A stretch of DNA of 64,000 nucleotides from Zhengitettix transpicula (Eukaryota > Arthropoda > Insecta > Orthoptera > Tetrigidae): NCBI GenBank assembly GCA_037074705.1, contig CM073593.1, positions 21,580,001 through 21,644,000 on the forward strand, in the 5' to 3' direction. A program made the position numbers and the translations under genes. This document shows, piece by piece, positions 1-12,119 of the stretch; position 1 is the first letter of the stretch; each line of letters opens with the position of its first letter. A model generated the notes under the pieces. That model did no database searches. It had not been told where the DNA came from and saw only the letters and a list, made by a program, of their open reading frames with translations.

Positions 1-952
1 GATAATTGACAGAATATATTAAATATTATATATATAAATAATTTCTCTGTGAGGCATTAAAAAAGCGTGATGACTGCACGACTAGACTATAATCGTTCGT
101 AGGCGTTTATTCCTACCGTCGCAATCCGCAAACAACGCCACTAGTGTGAAAACGAACAAGACAACCGTTGCTTTAATGGTACTCCACGCACTCCAGTAAC
201 ATTTTGGGTGATATGATTCCCTTGTAAACGAACACAGGGGCGACTCTTTTTATTAAAATATCACTAATCTCTGAAGATGGGAGCGGAGGGGGGGATGAGT
301 TAATATTAGTCCTCTTTGTAGTGCACAGAACTTTTTTTGAAAGTGTTGGTGTGTAATTGCCACTCGTGTAGCAACCCTTCTCTCCTCATATGAATCACGG
401 ATCCGACGCGGTCTAAGCTCTTTTAATCCTGAGATTACAACGCGACTTGCACACAACTTGCTCAAACAGCCGTCTACTAATTTTGCTCTATTCAGCGAAT
501 AATGATAGTGAGAGTCAAAAAAATTTTGTCTTTTACAATCAGAGACGAATGATCTGGATAACAACAATTATCAAGTGATTATAAAATTCAAGAGTGTCGT
601 TATTCGACGAAGGGGAGTTATACTAATAAATATGAACAATTGTATGTACGTTCTAAGAATTTAATTCACTTTAATTAACTACTCAGCAAAGTAATTATAC
701 AATGATATATCATTTTTTCTCTGATAGTATTTAAGTAACTCTTTATCAAAGGAGATTGTGGTCTGAGCTTTTGCGATCATTATTTGAAACAACATTCAGA
801 TTTATTTTAAGATGCGGAGAAGGTAAATTTTCCAAGTTTTTTTTTACGTATTGAGTCTTGCGGCGAGCAGGCTGCCCTCTATGCAGATAAAATCTCGTAA
901 CTCTTAATAATAAGATAAAACATCCAAATATAGACCAAAGAAGTGACAAATA
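1..952. other. AT-rich intergenic DNA, no gene seen
   Basis: Both strands carry only short open frames with no recognisable domain. A 104-codon frame on the minus strand (253-567) has no family resemblance and no splice context that would support it as an exon. The last part runs without a break into the dispersed repeat that carries the hammerhead-like motif at 953-992. Confidence 0.6.
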
Positions 953-992
953 CCACACAACGTTTCTGGAAACCTTGTTCCTTCTTCAGGTG
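953..992 (-). repeat. Dispersed repeat with hammerhead-like core (class A)
   Basis: Read on the minus strand this contains CTGAAGA, then a short hairpin with GGAA pairing to TTCC around a CAAGG loop, then GAAACGTTGTG. This is the order of a hammerhead ribozyme core (CUGANGA, stem II, GAAA, stem III). Related copies at 11914-11954, 31064-31104 and 63169-63211 share the GTTGTG or GTTGAG side and the flanking T-rich tail. An unpaired or mismatched base at the foot of stem II and the lack of an obvious stem I make catalysis uncertain. Penelope-like retroelements and retrozymes are known to carry hammerheads, but none of their coding parts is visible here. Confidence 0.5.
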
Positions 993-2435
993 CTAAGAAA
1001 ACAAAAAAAAGCAAGAGCCTTGAGCAACACAACTGCACTGTTCTGTTTTTATTTATTTACGTAGATCTTGCTTCTTATCTATTCGGCAAAAGTTTTTAAA
1101 AACAAAATTCGCTTTCCACTTCATTCTTCTATTTTTCGTATCATTTAAAGCTCCACTGAATTATTTACCGTCGTAAACGAATTGCCGAATAACTATAATC
1201 TTACATTATACACAAAAATTTGTCATTTGACTGTTTATTCCGATACCCGTCTTTGTCTCATCTTTATTTTCCCTCAGTGATTTCCTATAACTCTACCGTA
1301 TTTTCTCACTTTACAACATTAAATACCTATGGGGCTATCTTCCTCTAGTCTCATGTTCCGCAAACCCTATTTTTAATCCCTTACTACGCTATTAAACGGG
1401 AGTTTCCAACACGTGGATTACCCTTATGTAACCCGTCGCTCTTTTAAAATAAAAGAATTTGAAAACTACTCTACACTGTGCCATTTTTAAATACAATTTG
1501 CTAGGGAACCAAATATCTCTTCGTTTCTTATTCCTCGGTGACATCCCTTGACATCAGCTGTCAAGTCACCCTAGCAAAAAACAATATTCAGATAATTTTC
1601 ACAAGTAGGGAAAATATTTTTCCAGACCGCTGCGTGCGGTTAATTGGCGAAATTCACTAGTAGTCACAAAAGCCAATCTGTAATTCTTGCCATTGTTCTT
1701 TGGTATTACCAAATATTACTTAATTGCCTAATTATCTTGTAAGTCCCAGTCATGCCCTAATTTTAAATTCGGTGAACATAAATTTTAATTTCTAATATTG
1801 CCCATCTGATTACCCAATGATTTCAATCTAACCTATCGAATTTAATCATTTAAGCCTAGTTAAAATTGCACTATCCAAAATTTCACTAGTTTTATTTGAT
1901 AGTAAGCCTATCCAAAAAACGTCATAATTGGACGCATTCTCAATTTCTTAAAATTTATTAGTTCTGTCTACTAAATATTGTCCAATTGTTTCTAAACATA
2001 ACGTTTTGTGTACGTCTAACATTCTAGTATACTTCGGTGCATAAGTGATGATCTTAATGCACCGATTTTGGATTACGCGGTTAATTAAATTCACTACCCC
2101 CTAAATATACTAAGTCGTCCAAGCACCGGTTTATTAATCGTCTTGGGAACAGATGTCACATTTTGTCTCTCGAATTTTTGTAACTTAAAAAGTTAACCAA
2201 AAAAGTGGAGGTCGTAATCCTATTTTAAGTCTTGTTGATTTTGATTTCGGTAGGTATATGTTTCCTGATTTAATAAATATTGCTTATCTCAATGCTCGGG
2301 GAATGATGACTGGGTGGTGTAAAGAATTATTTTTGTGAGCCGGGTTTTTACGTTAAATCAAAAAAGTATTGACCATTAAAGAAATTTTTATATAAGTTTA
2401 TTACAGTTAAGCATGAAAAACTCTTATCTCAGGCA
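993..2435. other. AT-rich intergenic DNA, no feature seen
   Basis: The sequence is strongly A+T rich, with frequent stops in all frames and no recognisable repeat, tRNA or coding signal. Confidence 0.6.
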
Positions 2436-2439
2436 CCTG

Positions 2440-2805
2440 TGATTTTACATAGAAGAAATCTGCTGCCCGTACCAAATACGTACTGCTATTCTGTGTTGTG
2501 TTGATTCCTGTAGCTCTCGTACCGACGTCTCCGTATCTCACAGCCGGCAGAACGGGTTAAGTGCAGTGATGACTTCAGTCAGGACCATGGCAAGGCGTCG
2601 ACTCAGGGGTTGACCACTGGCTAAGGCGTCGGCCTCCGGGATTGATTGCTGGCAAGCCGTCGTACTAAATTGTGTGGCTTCGATGACTTCTTCACTAACA
2701 AATTGTAGCCCCTTTCTCACGACGATTCTGCCTCGGACTATATCAGAGACAACAACTTGGAAAAGTTGACAGCAGAACTCATGAGATTTGTAGATCGGTG
2801 ACACT
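2440..2805. other. GC-richer island of unknown role
   Basis: This block is noticeably less AT-rich than its surroundings. It holds a short tandem repeat (2587-2665) and an 88-codon minus-strand frame (2538-2804) that matches no known family. The repeat lies inside that frame, so the frame is more likely a by-product of composition than a gene. Confidence 0.35.
2587..2665. repeat. Short minisatellite, period about 31 bp, 2.5 units
   Basis: The string TGGCAAGGCGTCG or close variants (TGGCTAAGGCGTCGG, TGGCAAGCCGTCG) begins at about 2588, 2618 and 2650, so the period is 30-32 bp. The intervening GGGGTTGACCAC and CGGGATTGATTGC segments are also related. Confidence 0.55.
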
Positions 2806-2989
2806 TAAAACGTATACACGTAACGCAATATGGAGCCTCTCATAAACACATCCACCAGCTGCGGTGAGCGCAGAACAACTGTCCAGTTTCAAAAGTTTAT
2901 CTCCGTTCCCTCCAATATAGCCTCCCATTCTTTTACTTTTTTTCATTATTAGAAAAATTCGTCTAAATGTCAGTTTCACTGATTTTTCC

Positions 2990-3300
2990 ATTGTTACAAG
3001 AGTTATAGCACGCAGCTGCAGTTCCGTAGTCAACAATGGCCAACTATTCTCTCATTTTGAGGTTAACAATCGAGACAGGACACGAAAATTACTTGGATGG
3101 AAATATTTATCTTCTCCGTCCCCACGCACGTGCACGATTTCGAATTCTCCAAATCACAGCAAACAACACTTCCAAGACAAAGCAAAACTAAACCAAAATA
3201 CACGCGTTACAGTGGCAAAGATTTAAAGCTGCTAGTCACAAAATTTATAATCATTATAAAGACAATTCTTTTGCATGCTGCACTATGATTAATTTAATTT
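2990..3300 (+). repeat. Fragment related to the right half of element F1-A
   Basis: This stretch aligns by eye with 6180-6420 inside the first F1 element. Shared landmarks in the same order are GCAGCTGC.GTTCC, AATCGAGACAGG, CACGTGC followed by TTC.AAATTCTCC, and a CAAAC-rich segment. It lacks the TA-flanked left end, so it appears to be a truncated or rearranged copy. A 63-codon frame at 3097-3288 lies within it and is not considered a gene. Confidence 0.5.
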
Positions 3301-3865
3301 TAAAATTATTTAAAAGTTTTCCTGAACTAAAATCCATCGATTGTGTAGTAGAATAATGAATTACTGTTGTAACAAGGATTAGTATGTATTCAAATCACTT
3401 TCTTAGCGAGTGTTCAGGTATTTTTTGTTGATTGAGTTTCAACTCAAACTCAAAGTACATTGACGATACGAGTAACACATGTCTGTTTGTTTCTCTGCAA
3501 GTCTCCCAAATAAAGTCATACATTTTATTTGGACAAGGGCGCTCAGTGTTATTCGTTAAAAAATATAATTTAAAGAAATCACTTATTTGCTTGATTACGT
3601 GAAACACACTATATTATTGTAAATGTATTATTTTTCTGCAGATGACAAATGTGGATGGAGAATGAAAATTAAATTCGTAAAATACATAGTTGGTCATTGC
3701 ACACTAATCGCAATTCATAACAACGACCTCATGAGCTCAACTATGGTGACTTTAAAATGTTGCCTACACCAAGTATTACTTTCCCGTGAATTTATGTTAC
3801 GGACCAAGGCTCCAGTAGATAATACATGTACAGGTGCAAGGGCTGATTGGGTGACAGCCAGCTAA
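3301..3865. other. AT-rich intergenic DNA, no gene supported
   Basis: Small open frames overlap on both strands (for example 80 codons at 3623-3865) but none shows a domain or plausible splice borders. Confidence 0.5.
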
Positions 3866-4260
3866 TTTATTCCGCGATATTCTCGCTGAAAATCTTCCGT
3901 GGCGCCTATCTGGAGACATTAGATAGTCCGTGACAAAGCGAATGCGCTTCTTTCGAAACAGGTTCCCGTTTTATGGATCAATTACTCGGACACTTTACTA
4001 CAGCGGCCGCGAGAGAGAATGCGGCACTCTGGAATGCACGCTAGGCTCACCCGCACAGCCTGTTCAATCCTTAACTTAGCAATGGCGTTCAAGACAGGAT
4101 GGCCACAACTGTTGTCGCCCGTGTCCGTCCACATTAAAAATTTCCGTAGAATATACTTGAGATGTGCCTTATAGTTTCTAGCGAAGCGTTGTACACTCGC
4201 CGTCGCACATTTCATGTGGCTCTACTTCGATTTTTTCCCCGCACAACGGCACTCCCAAAT
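3866..4260. other. Low-AT unique-looking island, possible regulatory DNA
   Basis: The composition shifts to mixed sequence with CG-containing words such as GCGGCCGCGAGAG near 4000 and TCGCCCGTGTCC near 4116. There is no long frame and no repeat landmark shared with other parts of the window. It resembles the other unique islands (for example 12120-12560 and 48880-49340). A conserved non-coding role is inference only. Confidence 0.3.
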
Positions 4261-5190
4261 TATGAATTAGCTGTAAAATACTATCCCAACAAGCCACTCT
4301 TTCTATGGAATAAATTGATTGAGTTGTATTGAAATGATATCCTAATTTATACCAGCTTCTCGTTGAGACTATGCAAAATGACGTAACACTAATTCTTCGT
4401 CTCTCTTACAATAGAATAAATGTGCATATTTTTCGTAGACCCTTGATTAACGACGGTAATCTATTCCACGACCATGAAAAGAAATCATATAATTCCTACA
4501 TAATTAAGTAATAAACAACACAGCCTGATTTAAGTCTTCACTGCTTTTCACAGATGTTGTAAGAGTACTGGAGTCAAGTGACGTGGACGATATGAAGTGG
4601 TGGTTCATGATTGTTTTAGAGATCTTGGCTGTTTTTAAGATGATTATGAATAAATAATTCGAACTGTCAAAAGTGAGGAACTAAATCAGGTTGTGATGTT
4701 CTATTATTTCTAATTCTGGTCCAGTTAACTTCAACAAACAAATAAAATAAAATAAAATAATTAAAAATCGAGTAATTCCTTTCAGCTCCTCCATAATTAC
4801 ATTTATTCTATTGTAGTGATCGAGGCAGTCTCTCTAGTTCAGTTGGAGAAACGGTGACATCAACAATGGGATTTACGAGAAGTTTCGGACACGATCGCTA
4901 CGACAACAACCTTCGAGAATAGCCTATATATAAGGCTAACCTTGCTACAATACTGCATGTATAGTTTTAAACATATTTGATATAAAAAAATTAACAGTAC
5001 TTATTGATGAAACCATAAATGGGAGACGTTAACAGCTGACTATGGCAAGTCAAATGTTTGAGCCTGAAAGTTAACGGCGCCTGACAGAAACAATTTCGTC
5101 CCGTACATGGCTTAGTGATATAATCATGAGTAGCTAACCAAGGCATATTTTCTTACAGCCAAGTCGTCGTAAACAGGCGTTGCCATTGTT
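4261..5190. other. AT-rich intergenic DNA with a short (AAAAT)n run
   Basis: An AAAAT simple repeat of about four units lies at 4739-4762. Nothing else is recognisable. Confidence 0.55.
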
Positions 5191-5194
5191 AGAC

Positions 5195-5223
5195 ACGCAC
5201 ACACACTCACACACACACTCACT

Positions 5224-5253
<30 letters not shown>
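5195..5253. repeat. Compound (CA)n-(TA)n microsatellite
   Basis: Broken ACACACTC repeats pass directly into an uninterrupted TA run that ends at the left edge of an F1 element. The TA side is the flank seen beside the other F1 and F2 copies. Confidence 0.9.
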
Positions 5254-5254
<1 letters not shown>

Positions 5255-6683
5255 TGTAATAAACAACGGGGACTTCTTAATTTAATTTGCCCACCGTTGT
5301 GGTTAAAAAAATGTAATAATTAAATATGATGGGCTTTTAAATGAAAAATTATAGACTTTAAAACAAACAACATTTATTTATCAATTCTTAATACATTATG
5401 CAATTTATTAGTTATAAAAAGCATCTCTTTCTCTCGTGGGTCTTTACTGGATTTGATAACGGACAGAATACTTAAATAATCGAAGAACCCAACATTTATC
5501 TTTAAATTAAACAGAAATATTCAATCGTCTAGACATCGACGAAACTTATTAACGAACTTAATCTACCAGATTGATTCTAAATTTAAAAGAGTTTATTTTA
5601 TTAACACAAAAGAAAAGAACGATATCTGACTGTATCTTTTAATTCCGTTTACACATATTAATACCATGAAATTTCAACTTACGATTGATCAGGAACATTT
5701 GGCTCGTTCATTTATACACGTTATAGACTGGACGTTTAAACACTGACTCTAACACATATTATTTGTTCACCGATAGCTGATTCTCCATACTCGGTGAAGG
5801 ACACCCCACTTGCTCGTGGTGAAACTACTCGACGCTGGATGCAGTGTCCTGGTCTCCTACCATCGAAGACAGTGGTCAAATTTTGATATTACAACAGATT
5901 GAACTTCTGCATACAAAAATGTTTATCGTTGACATAAATTTGCTATTTCTCTCGCAGGCTGCAAATTTTCTCCATACTGGGTGCTCACAGCTCCCCTTCT
6001 GCTCTGACTCCACCTCCTAGCTCCCCAAAACTCGACTCCAAGACTCAACTTCACCTCCTAGCTCTCACACTCAACTAACTTCCAAAAATCTTTTCTTCTC
6101 TTTTATATCACCGTCCCTTCTCTTTTCCTTTGTTCCCAAAACTACGTCGCAACTGCTCGTTGACAGTTTCTCCATTATCCTGAGATTTACATTCGGCAGC
6201 TGCTGTTCCTTAGCTAGCAAAATATCTAGCCGCTCTGTCTTGTCCCGATGCCGCCAATCGAGACAGGTCTAATTTGTCTTTGCACTTGTTTTCTTCCCTC
6301 ACTCACACGTGCGCGTTTCTAAATTCTCCAGACCGCCCAAACTGCACCCTCAATTACTCTGGACTTGTCTTCTCACACGACCAGCGCTCCCAAGAACCAA
6401 ATAAACACATTACAGAATGTCTTATCCACTGTCCAGGCCATTATCCGAAACAATGCCTGCCTTAACAGATTTATTTTGTGACAGGCTCCCGCGCGTGTGC
6501 CTTGCCCTGACTCGTCCATCCCGATCCTAAGTCAACAAGTGAACTGCCTAGGCCATTAATCAGACACAATGCCTTCCCTTAACAGATTTATCTTGCGACA
6601 GGCCACCCTGCATGTGCCGTGCTTCCGACGGCCCAGCCCATCAATCGGCAACAATGCCTTTCCTTCAAGGCATTACAATATAT
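5254..6683 (+). mobile_element. F1-A: (TA)n-associated non-coding repeat element
   Basis: The left end begins TTGTAATAA directly after the TA tract and the right end is GGCATTACAATATAT, giving short terminal inverted ends (TTGTAATA / TATTACAA). Internal landmarks shared with the other F1 copies are a TTACTGGATTTGATAA block, a GATATCTGACT block, and an AACAATGCC motif just inside the right end. At about 1.4 kb it is longer than the others because of extra right-half sequence, including the tandem units at 6436-6670. No transposase or RT frame is present, so it looks non-autonomous. The class is unknown, and rice Micron-type MITEs are one precedent for TA-microsatellite targeting. Confidence 0.6.
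6436..6670 (+). repeat. Tandem units inside F1-A
   Basis: Three imperfect units begin near 6437 (GGCCATTATCCGAAACAATG), 6551 (GGCCATTAATCAGACACAATG start) and 6634 (GCCCATCAATCGGCAACAATG start). The first two continue with CTTAACAGATTTATTTTG or CTTAACAGATTTATCTTG and a GACAGGC word. Spacing is about 114 and 83 bp, so the array is uneven. Confidence 0.6.
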
Positions 6684-6699
6684 GCTATGAGTTAGTGAA

Positions 6700-6875
6700 A
6701 TTTAGAGAAGTTATGAATAAGTTAGATAGTTTTTTTGTCTTGGAGTGTGGATGACAGTACGTTTTGTGACGTTACAAGTTACTTTTGGAGAAGTTATGAA
6801 GAAGTTAGTATTATGAGAGGAAGTCACTTTTCTAGTTTTCGGTGAGAGAGTTTTTAGAGTGGATGACATTTGCAC
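6700..6875 (+). repeat. Imperfect direct duplication
   Basis: AGAGAAGTTATGAATAAGTTAG at about 6703 recurs as GGAGAAGTTATGAAGAAGTTAG at about 6787. GTGGATGACAGT at about 6746 recurs as GTGGATGACATT at about 6860. The two halves are diverged, so the duplication is old. Confidence 0.45.
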
Positions 6876-7205
6876 TGTCCTGCTGACGAGAACCTGTAGG
6901 CCGGCGGGGTCACAATTTGCATGAAATAAGAGGGATTTCAGCTTCCTCACTAGGCACCTGCCAGCCCTGCAAGTGGTAATGTACCCGAAGATAATCTCAC
7001 CAAAGTCGGTTCATTAAAGCCAAATGACCATCGTATTTTGGCCCACCAACCCCTGTCAGAAATTGCCTGTGTTTTCATTTTGTTTTGTTATGTTGATAAA
7101 ACAGTCGTGCGTATTTAAATTGATGATAAGAGCAGGAAGGTTATGTCATTTTTGTGTTAATAAAATACAAATTATTAATTATTGTAATTAATTTTAATTT
7201 CACCC

Positions 7206-7233
7206 TGCAATATATATATATATATATATATCT
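7206..7233. repeat. (TA)n microsatellite
   Basis: A run of about 13 TA units preceded by CACCCTGCAA. The flank recalls the right ends of F1 elements, but the F1-A end is placed better at 6683. Confidence 0.9.
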
Positions 7234-8030
7234 GCCGTATAGTATTTCAGATTCTCATTTAGGCGTGTGGAAAGAAATGGAAGTAAACATGTAGTCCATT
7301 TGACAAATTGAAATTTTCGGATTATTCATACATCCCCATTAATATTGTTACTATAAGCTACGTCGTGACTGCGAAATAGAGAAAAAGTTCACGGTATCGG
7401 TAAAATGTTTTAGTAAAAATGCAACTATGTAAACTTAACCATCTTTAAAATTCTCAATTACGGGAACGTTTTGAGCCTGCACTGTTAATTATTGAAAAAG
7501 AATAAAAATATATTACATCATACAGAATATTGGAGAAAAATGTATATTTTGTAACTTTAGGAAAGTTTGTCTAGCAAAATAGATATTTTACTTATTTAAC
7601 AATTGAATCCTCACCGGTTAAAGTCTGCTTCAGATGGCGAGTGTCTACTACGGTAATGTTTTGATGAATTACCGTTGCGTAACGTGAAAAGAATTTGGCT
7701 ATTATTTGATGTTTGCTTTATGAGACATCCCCATTTATTCAAACGCAAGAAAAAATTTCCATTTCAGCTTCATATTCAATATTTGTTAAGATACATATCC
7801 CAAATAATTTATGAACACAATTCATAGGAACACGCTTCAGCATACTGCCTCTGTAAAAAAAATTCAGTTGGTATTTGCGTTTATTAAAAAAAATAGTTAA
7901 AGTATCGATTCGTCCGTTGAATTCTTCATTTCAGATCTGGAGGTATTTGAAATATTGGTATATAGTTTCCGAAAAAATATAATTAAATACTGTTTTTTTG
8001 GGTGGGAATACATTTTGTGTGCATCGTTGA
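7234..8030. other. AT-rich intergenic DNA, nothing recognised
   Basis: No coding, RNA or repeat signal could be supported here. Confidence 0.55.
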
Positions 8031-8560
8031 GCTAACTGTTTCAAAACGAAGTGTGACAGGATTAGTCCTTTGTTTTGCGAGGTAATATGCGTCGGCAATG
8101 TTTGCTGATGTGCTGCGTGGGTGCACAAAGCCCGTATTAATTTCGCCCTGCCGATGAGGCTCGCACAATGGTCATTGTCACCCTGCTAATATCATCCCCC
8201 TCAATGCTAGCTCTAGAGATTAGCTCTTCACACGGGGCTGTAACCTGCCGCCATAATCACTCGCTCAGAGCTTTTATAAGGGCTAGAAGCAATATTGCCA
8301 GCTTTGCGCAGGTCTTTCAGCGACCCCCTAAGACTTCCCTTGTTAGCGCCAAGACAGCGGCGTAATATCGCGGTAAAACCTCGCTAGCACCTCTTATAAA
8401 TGCGGCTTTGCGCTTGAAGGCGTCCCCGCTTTATGTATCTGTTTCATTATGTTGGCTTAGACGGGGATGGACAATGATAACCGTGTCCGGACTTAGGAAG
8501 ACGTCCTTCCAACAGCTTTACCAGCTCCATACTTGCGCTCCTCAGCCAGGACTTGAAGAA
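8031..8560. other. Low-AT island, possible regulatory DNA
   Basis: Mixed-composition unique-looking sequence. It has short open frames on the plus strand (65 codons at 8168-8365, 73 codons at 8408-8629) with no domain. Repeated TTATAA words, as in CTTTTATAAGGGC and CTCTTATAAATGC, are visible. Enhancer-type function is speculative. Confidence 0.25.
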
Positions 8561-9110
8561 AAAGACTGTAATCCTAAAGTTCACATCATTTTCTGTTTAT
8601 TTAATTTTAACTCCTGCCTGTTTATTTGACTGTCATTGCATGGACACACTGGAGGACTTACCCACATGAGGCTACAGAACTTGCTATGGTTCTTTACCAT
8701 TCAACATATAGAGATCTCGTATCGATCCAGAAAATAGCGTGATAAAATTTAGTGGAATGTAAGCTTTCCCGGTGTAAATTATTAATAAATTTATCACGGT
8801 AGAGAATGACAGCAAAAACGCCAATTTCGAACAATCTGAACCTGATGCTTAACCGTGAAAAATTTATTTAAAATTTAGTGTTATTTATATTATAGTCAAT
8901 CAATTTTTGGTTGTGAAATGCGAGTGCCGATGACTACATAAAAATTAATTGAATCGTTTACAAAATCGTACACTGCCAACAGTAGAACACTTTTGGGCGA
9001 AGAGTTCAGTGTCACATCTATAGCATAATGGTATATATATTGTCTGCGATAGAGATCTTGCTTACTCATCGATCGGCACAGCATTCCCGGCGGACCAGTT
9101 TAGATGAAAA
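8561..9110. other. AT-rich intergenic DNA, nothing recognised
   Basis: No supported feature before the transposon remnant that starts near 9118. Confidence 0.5.
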
Positions 9111-9117
9111 CAGAACA

Positions 9118-9420
9118 TATAGGTTGTACCGAAACTTGACGAAAAATTTTTGGGAAGGGACTCCTCATATTGAGATAAGAAAAAAATGTATTACAAAATG
9201 CATAGTTACCAAATTCGTTGTCACAGACCTATCCGAACTCCCGTATCTGATCGGTTTGTATGAAGTTCAACTGACTAGTTGGAGCGCGCTGTTCAAAGTG
9301 ACCCCCCCTTCTGCCTCAATACAGGCAGCTGCTCTTCTTCGTATTGAGTTCCGAACACAACAGGTTTCCTCATGTAACAATTGTAACGACAGTGCAGATA
9401 CCAAGGCATGTCGTTAGGCA
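9118..9420 (-). pseudogene. DNA-transposon transposase C-terminal remnant
   Basis: Read on the minus strand at 9290-9365, the frame gives an arginine-rich run (IRRR) followed by CIEAEGG. If one base of a seven-G run at 9301-9307 is ignored, HFEQ follows. An R-rich, CIEA.GGHFE end is the C-terminus I associate with IS630/Tc-type transposases common in insect genomes. The current sequence has a frameshift there and no DDE motif nearby, so only the 3' tail survives. GGTTGTACCGAAACTTGACG at 9121-9140 could be the decayed outer terminus. The 129-codon plus-strand frame over this region is antisense noise. The family assignment is from memory. Confidence 0.45.
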
Positions 9421-9614
9421 CTAACATTCATAAACGTTCGGATAACTCTGTAATTATGCATTTCCGGACCCATATTATACCAAAAAAATTTATTCGTTCA
9501 ACATGAGGAATCCATTCCTGAAATTTTGCCGTCGAGTTTTGTTACACTCTGTTTATTTTTATTTTTTAATTATGTATAGTCGCATCAACGTCTGGGTCAT
9601 TGGCGAATTTTGTG

Positions 9615-9765
9615 TTTTCACCGTCGCGGAACTAATTTTAGTGGAACTTTCTCGATACGAAAGCAGACGCACACAGCATCCATGCCGTCGCCGGGATACG
9701 AACCCGGGACCGCTGAGATGTGAAGCAGCGACACCGACCACCACACCACACGACGTCGGCCCTGT
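9615..9765 (-). repeat. tRNA-derived SINE
   Basis: On the minus strand an RNA polymerase III A-box-like segment (TGTGGTGTGGTGGTCGGTG, 9732-9751) is followed about 30 bp later by a B-box (GGTTCGTATCCC, within 9691-9708). This is the promoter layout of tRNA genes and tRNA-derived SINEs. The downstream body continues past the tRNA part without a proper 3' acceptor stem, so a SINE is favoured over a tRNA gene. The head resembles the plus-strand SINE at 34312. Confidence 0.7.
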
Positions 9766-9769
9766 GTAT

Positions 9770-11913
9770 TGTAGCTAGGAAAACGAAATTTCGTATAGAA
9801 GCCCTGAGGAATCACGGCCGTGAATCATCTTTATTTACGAAAAACTTTTCTTACGCTATGCATGTTTATTTTATCGTTTATGTTCCGCTTCCTGCCGGTG
9901 TGGGATAAACCAACACAAATTGAGATACGATTGCACAGGAGCTGAGACTCTCTTCCGACAACAGGGATCATTGATTTCTTACAGTCATATGTAAACTGTA
10001 CAAAATGCTACTCTTTTCCACACAGAAAAATCTGCAGTTCTACTCTTTATTGAGACATATTGAGGAATCCGGTGATAGTAAAAACTGCAGATATGGTGTT
10101 GACGTAGATAAAATCATTTATTTACCGAATATGAATCACATAATTCAGACTGTCGGAAGGCGTGAACAATGGAGAGATTATCCCGAGGCATTACATTCTG
10201 GAATACAGTATCATAGATGGCAGAAAGAAACATAGAAAAATTGGTATTAATTTGAATTATTTTCAGCAGTCTATGTTATTGTTGCACAATATCAATTACT
10301 AAACAATTAAACTCTAATGTCATAAAAAAGTGATGGTAGACCATTTGACATTTTTTATAAATCAAGCAGAGGTTAAATTTAATAATACTATCAGGTCTGT
10401 TCATATGTGATGTATCCAGATAAACATATTTAAATTTAGGTAGAACCTCCCGCGGTTTATTATTTTATATTCTGGGTGTTGTGAGCCTCTGTGTAGATAT
10501 CCAGGTGACGTGGCTGATCAAGAAATAATTAGATGTTGTATTGGTAAATTTTTTCTGCCAATTCACTCATTTCCTCCCTTGTAAAATTGACTGTCGCAAC
10601 GATCTTCTGCTTAAAAGTAAGAACACTTGCTGCACACAATTTTCAACTTATTTTAGTAACATCGGTAACACTTATTACCCTCTTCGACGAAAAGATTAGA
10701 TTAAGTGTGAAAGAGAAAAAAAAGCGGCATGGTTCGTGTACGTTAAGAGAGCCGTAAACTGTTAAGCCAATTCATTACGAACTTCCGCGAAAAGAAAAAC
10801 TATTTACGTCTTGTGCCAACTTCTCTCTGCTATGGGCTACCCGATGAAATGAGTTAGATAGACTGAAGTTTAATTTAAGTGATAGGAAATGAATCGCAAT
10901 TCTCTATCATTGGGTTCTTTTTTCCTAGCTTAGATTGTTGGATGAAGGGTATATAGTAGTCGTAATTACTGCCACGGTAAATACGTCCGCACGCAATAAG
11001 TCAAGCATTAGATTCGTTCAGTCCCGTCCTACTCCTCTTCACTGAGGTACTCTTCCTCTGAAGTAATGAAAATGGTTATAATAATAATTAAAATTTGAGA
11101 GAATATGAAACGTTTGATATCTAAACAGTCCATATTGAGTTTTATGGACAATAAAGGAAAATATCTCTCTGAAATACCAATTCTAAGATTTCGACTGCTA
11201 ACAAAAATCCTCAGGGGTGAGCTTCAAACTCTTCCGAGTGGTGTTCACAAAGGGGAATGAAATTATCTTGGATAGGTATATAGAAATCTGCATTTCCAAA
11301 AATTAATCCGATGGGGAGGGACAAATTTACTTGGGAAGTCACATTCAGTGCTGGTCTGCATCGTGACTGGTGGTCGGTGGCGGCTTCGCTGCAACACAGT
11401 GGTTTTGCCTGGTCTGTGATGATGGTTGAGAAACTCGTGGCACCTCTCACTTCGGAAGAATTATCATTCTGTCTGAATGTGTTTCGTTTCACGGATCGTG
11501 TCACAAATTAGAATATCCTTGCCCAGTACGAGGCTAGAATCTCCTCGTGTTAAAGACCGCAAAATTCCCTTCATCACCGTTGGTGAACCCTATCAGGGAA
11601 AATCCTGTCTTTTGGCAAAGACGTTTGACGTCTGCAGTGTCAGCTCACTCAGCTGAATAAAACAAAAGCCACTTTTATAAGCTGCAAAACTCCCAATTGT
11701 GCCCAGCCGTCCATTATTCCGCGATAAATCCTAACTAATACATAAACTTTAATTCAAATTTAATTCAGTTGCAAATTTAACACTAAAATAGGGGGCTGAT
11801 ACTCGATGAAATTCGTTGTAAAGTTTGCCATGTTCTTTCTAAATAGTGGAAACAATATTTAGTGTTAATAATATTAATGAGATAAATGAATAGCTAAATA
11901 ACAGACATAAATA
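9770..11913. other. Intergenic DNA without a supported gene
   Basis: Short frames such as 76 codons at 10005-10235 and opposed frames at 11211-11511 show no domain. The 11210-11500 stretch is somewhat less AT-rich and could be unique regulatory sequence. Confidence 0.5.
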
Positions 11914-11954
11914 ACACTCAACATTTCCTCAATCCTTGTTGTTTTCGTCAGGTG
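11914..11954 (-). repeat. Dispersed repeat with hammerhead-like core (class A)
   Basis: On the minus strand it reads CTGACGA, then CAA pairing with TTG around CAAGGA, then GAAATGTTGAG. Stem II has different bases from the copies at 953-992 and 63169-63211 yet still pairs, while the CAAGG loop is kept. The GAAAT in place of GAAAC would weaken stem III. Confidence 0.45.
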
Positions 11955-12119
11955 ATTCGTAACACGCAAGGACCGCGCAAACCAGTTGACGAAATCAAAA
12001 GCAAGGCTTAACAACTGAAGTAATATTTAATATGAATGAGGACAGCTGAATTTTATGGATAGTGAACACTTTCATGGAATCAAAACTGCTTGTGTATCAT
12101 CGGAACAAGTGTTAGACCA

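Noticed and set aside
9615..9765. Possible functional tRNA gene on the minus strand
   Set aside because: The acceptor stem is not closed and the sequence continues into a SINE-like body.
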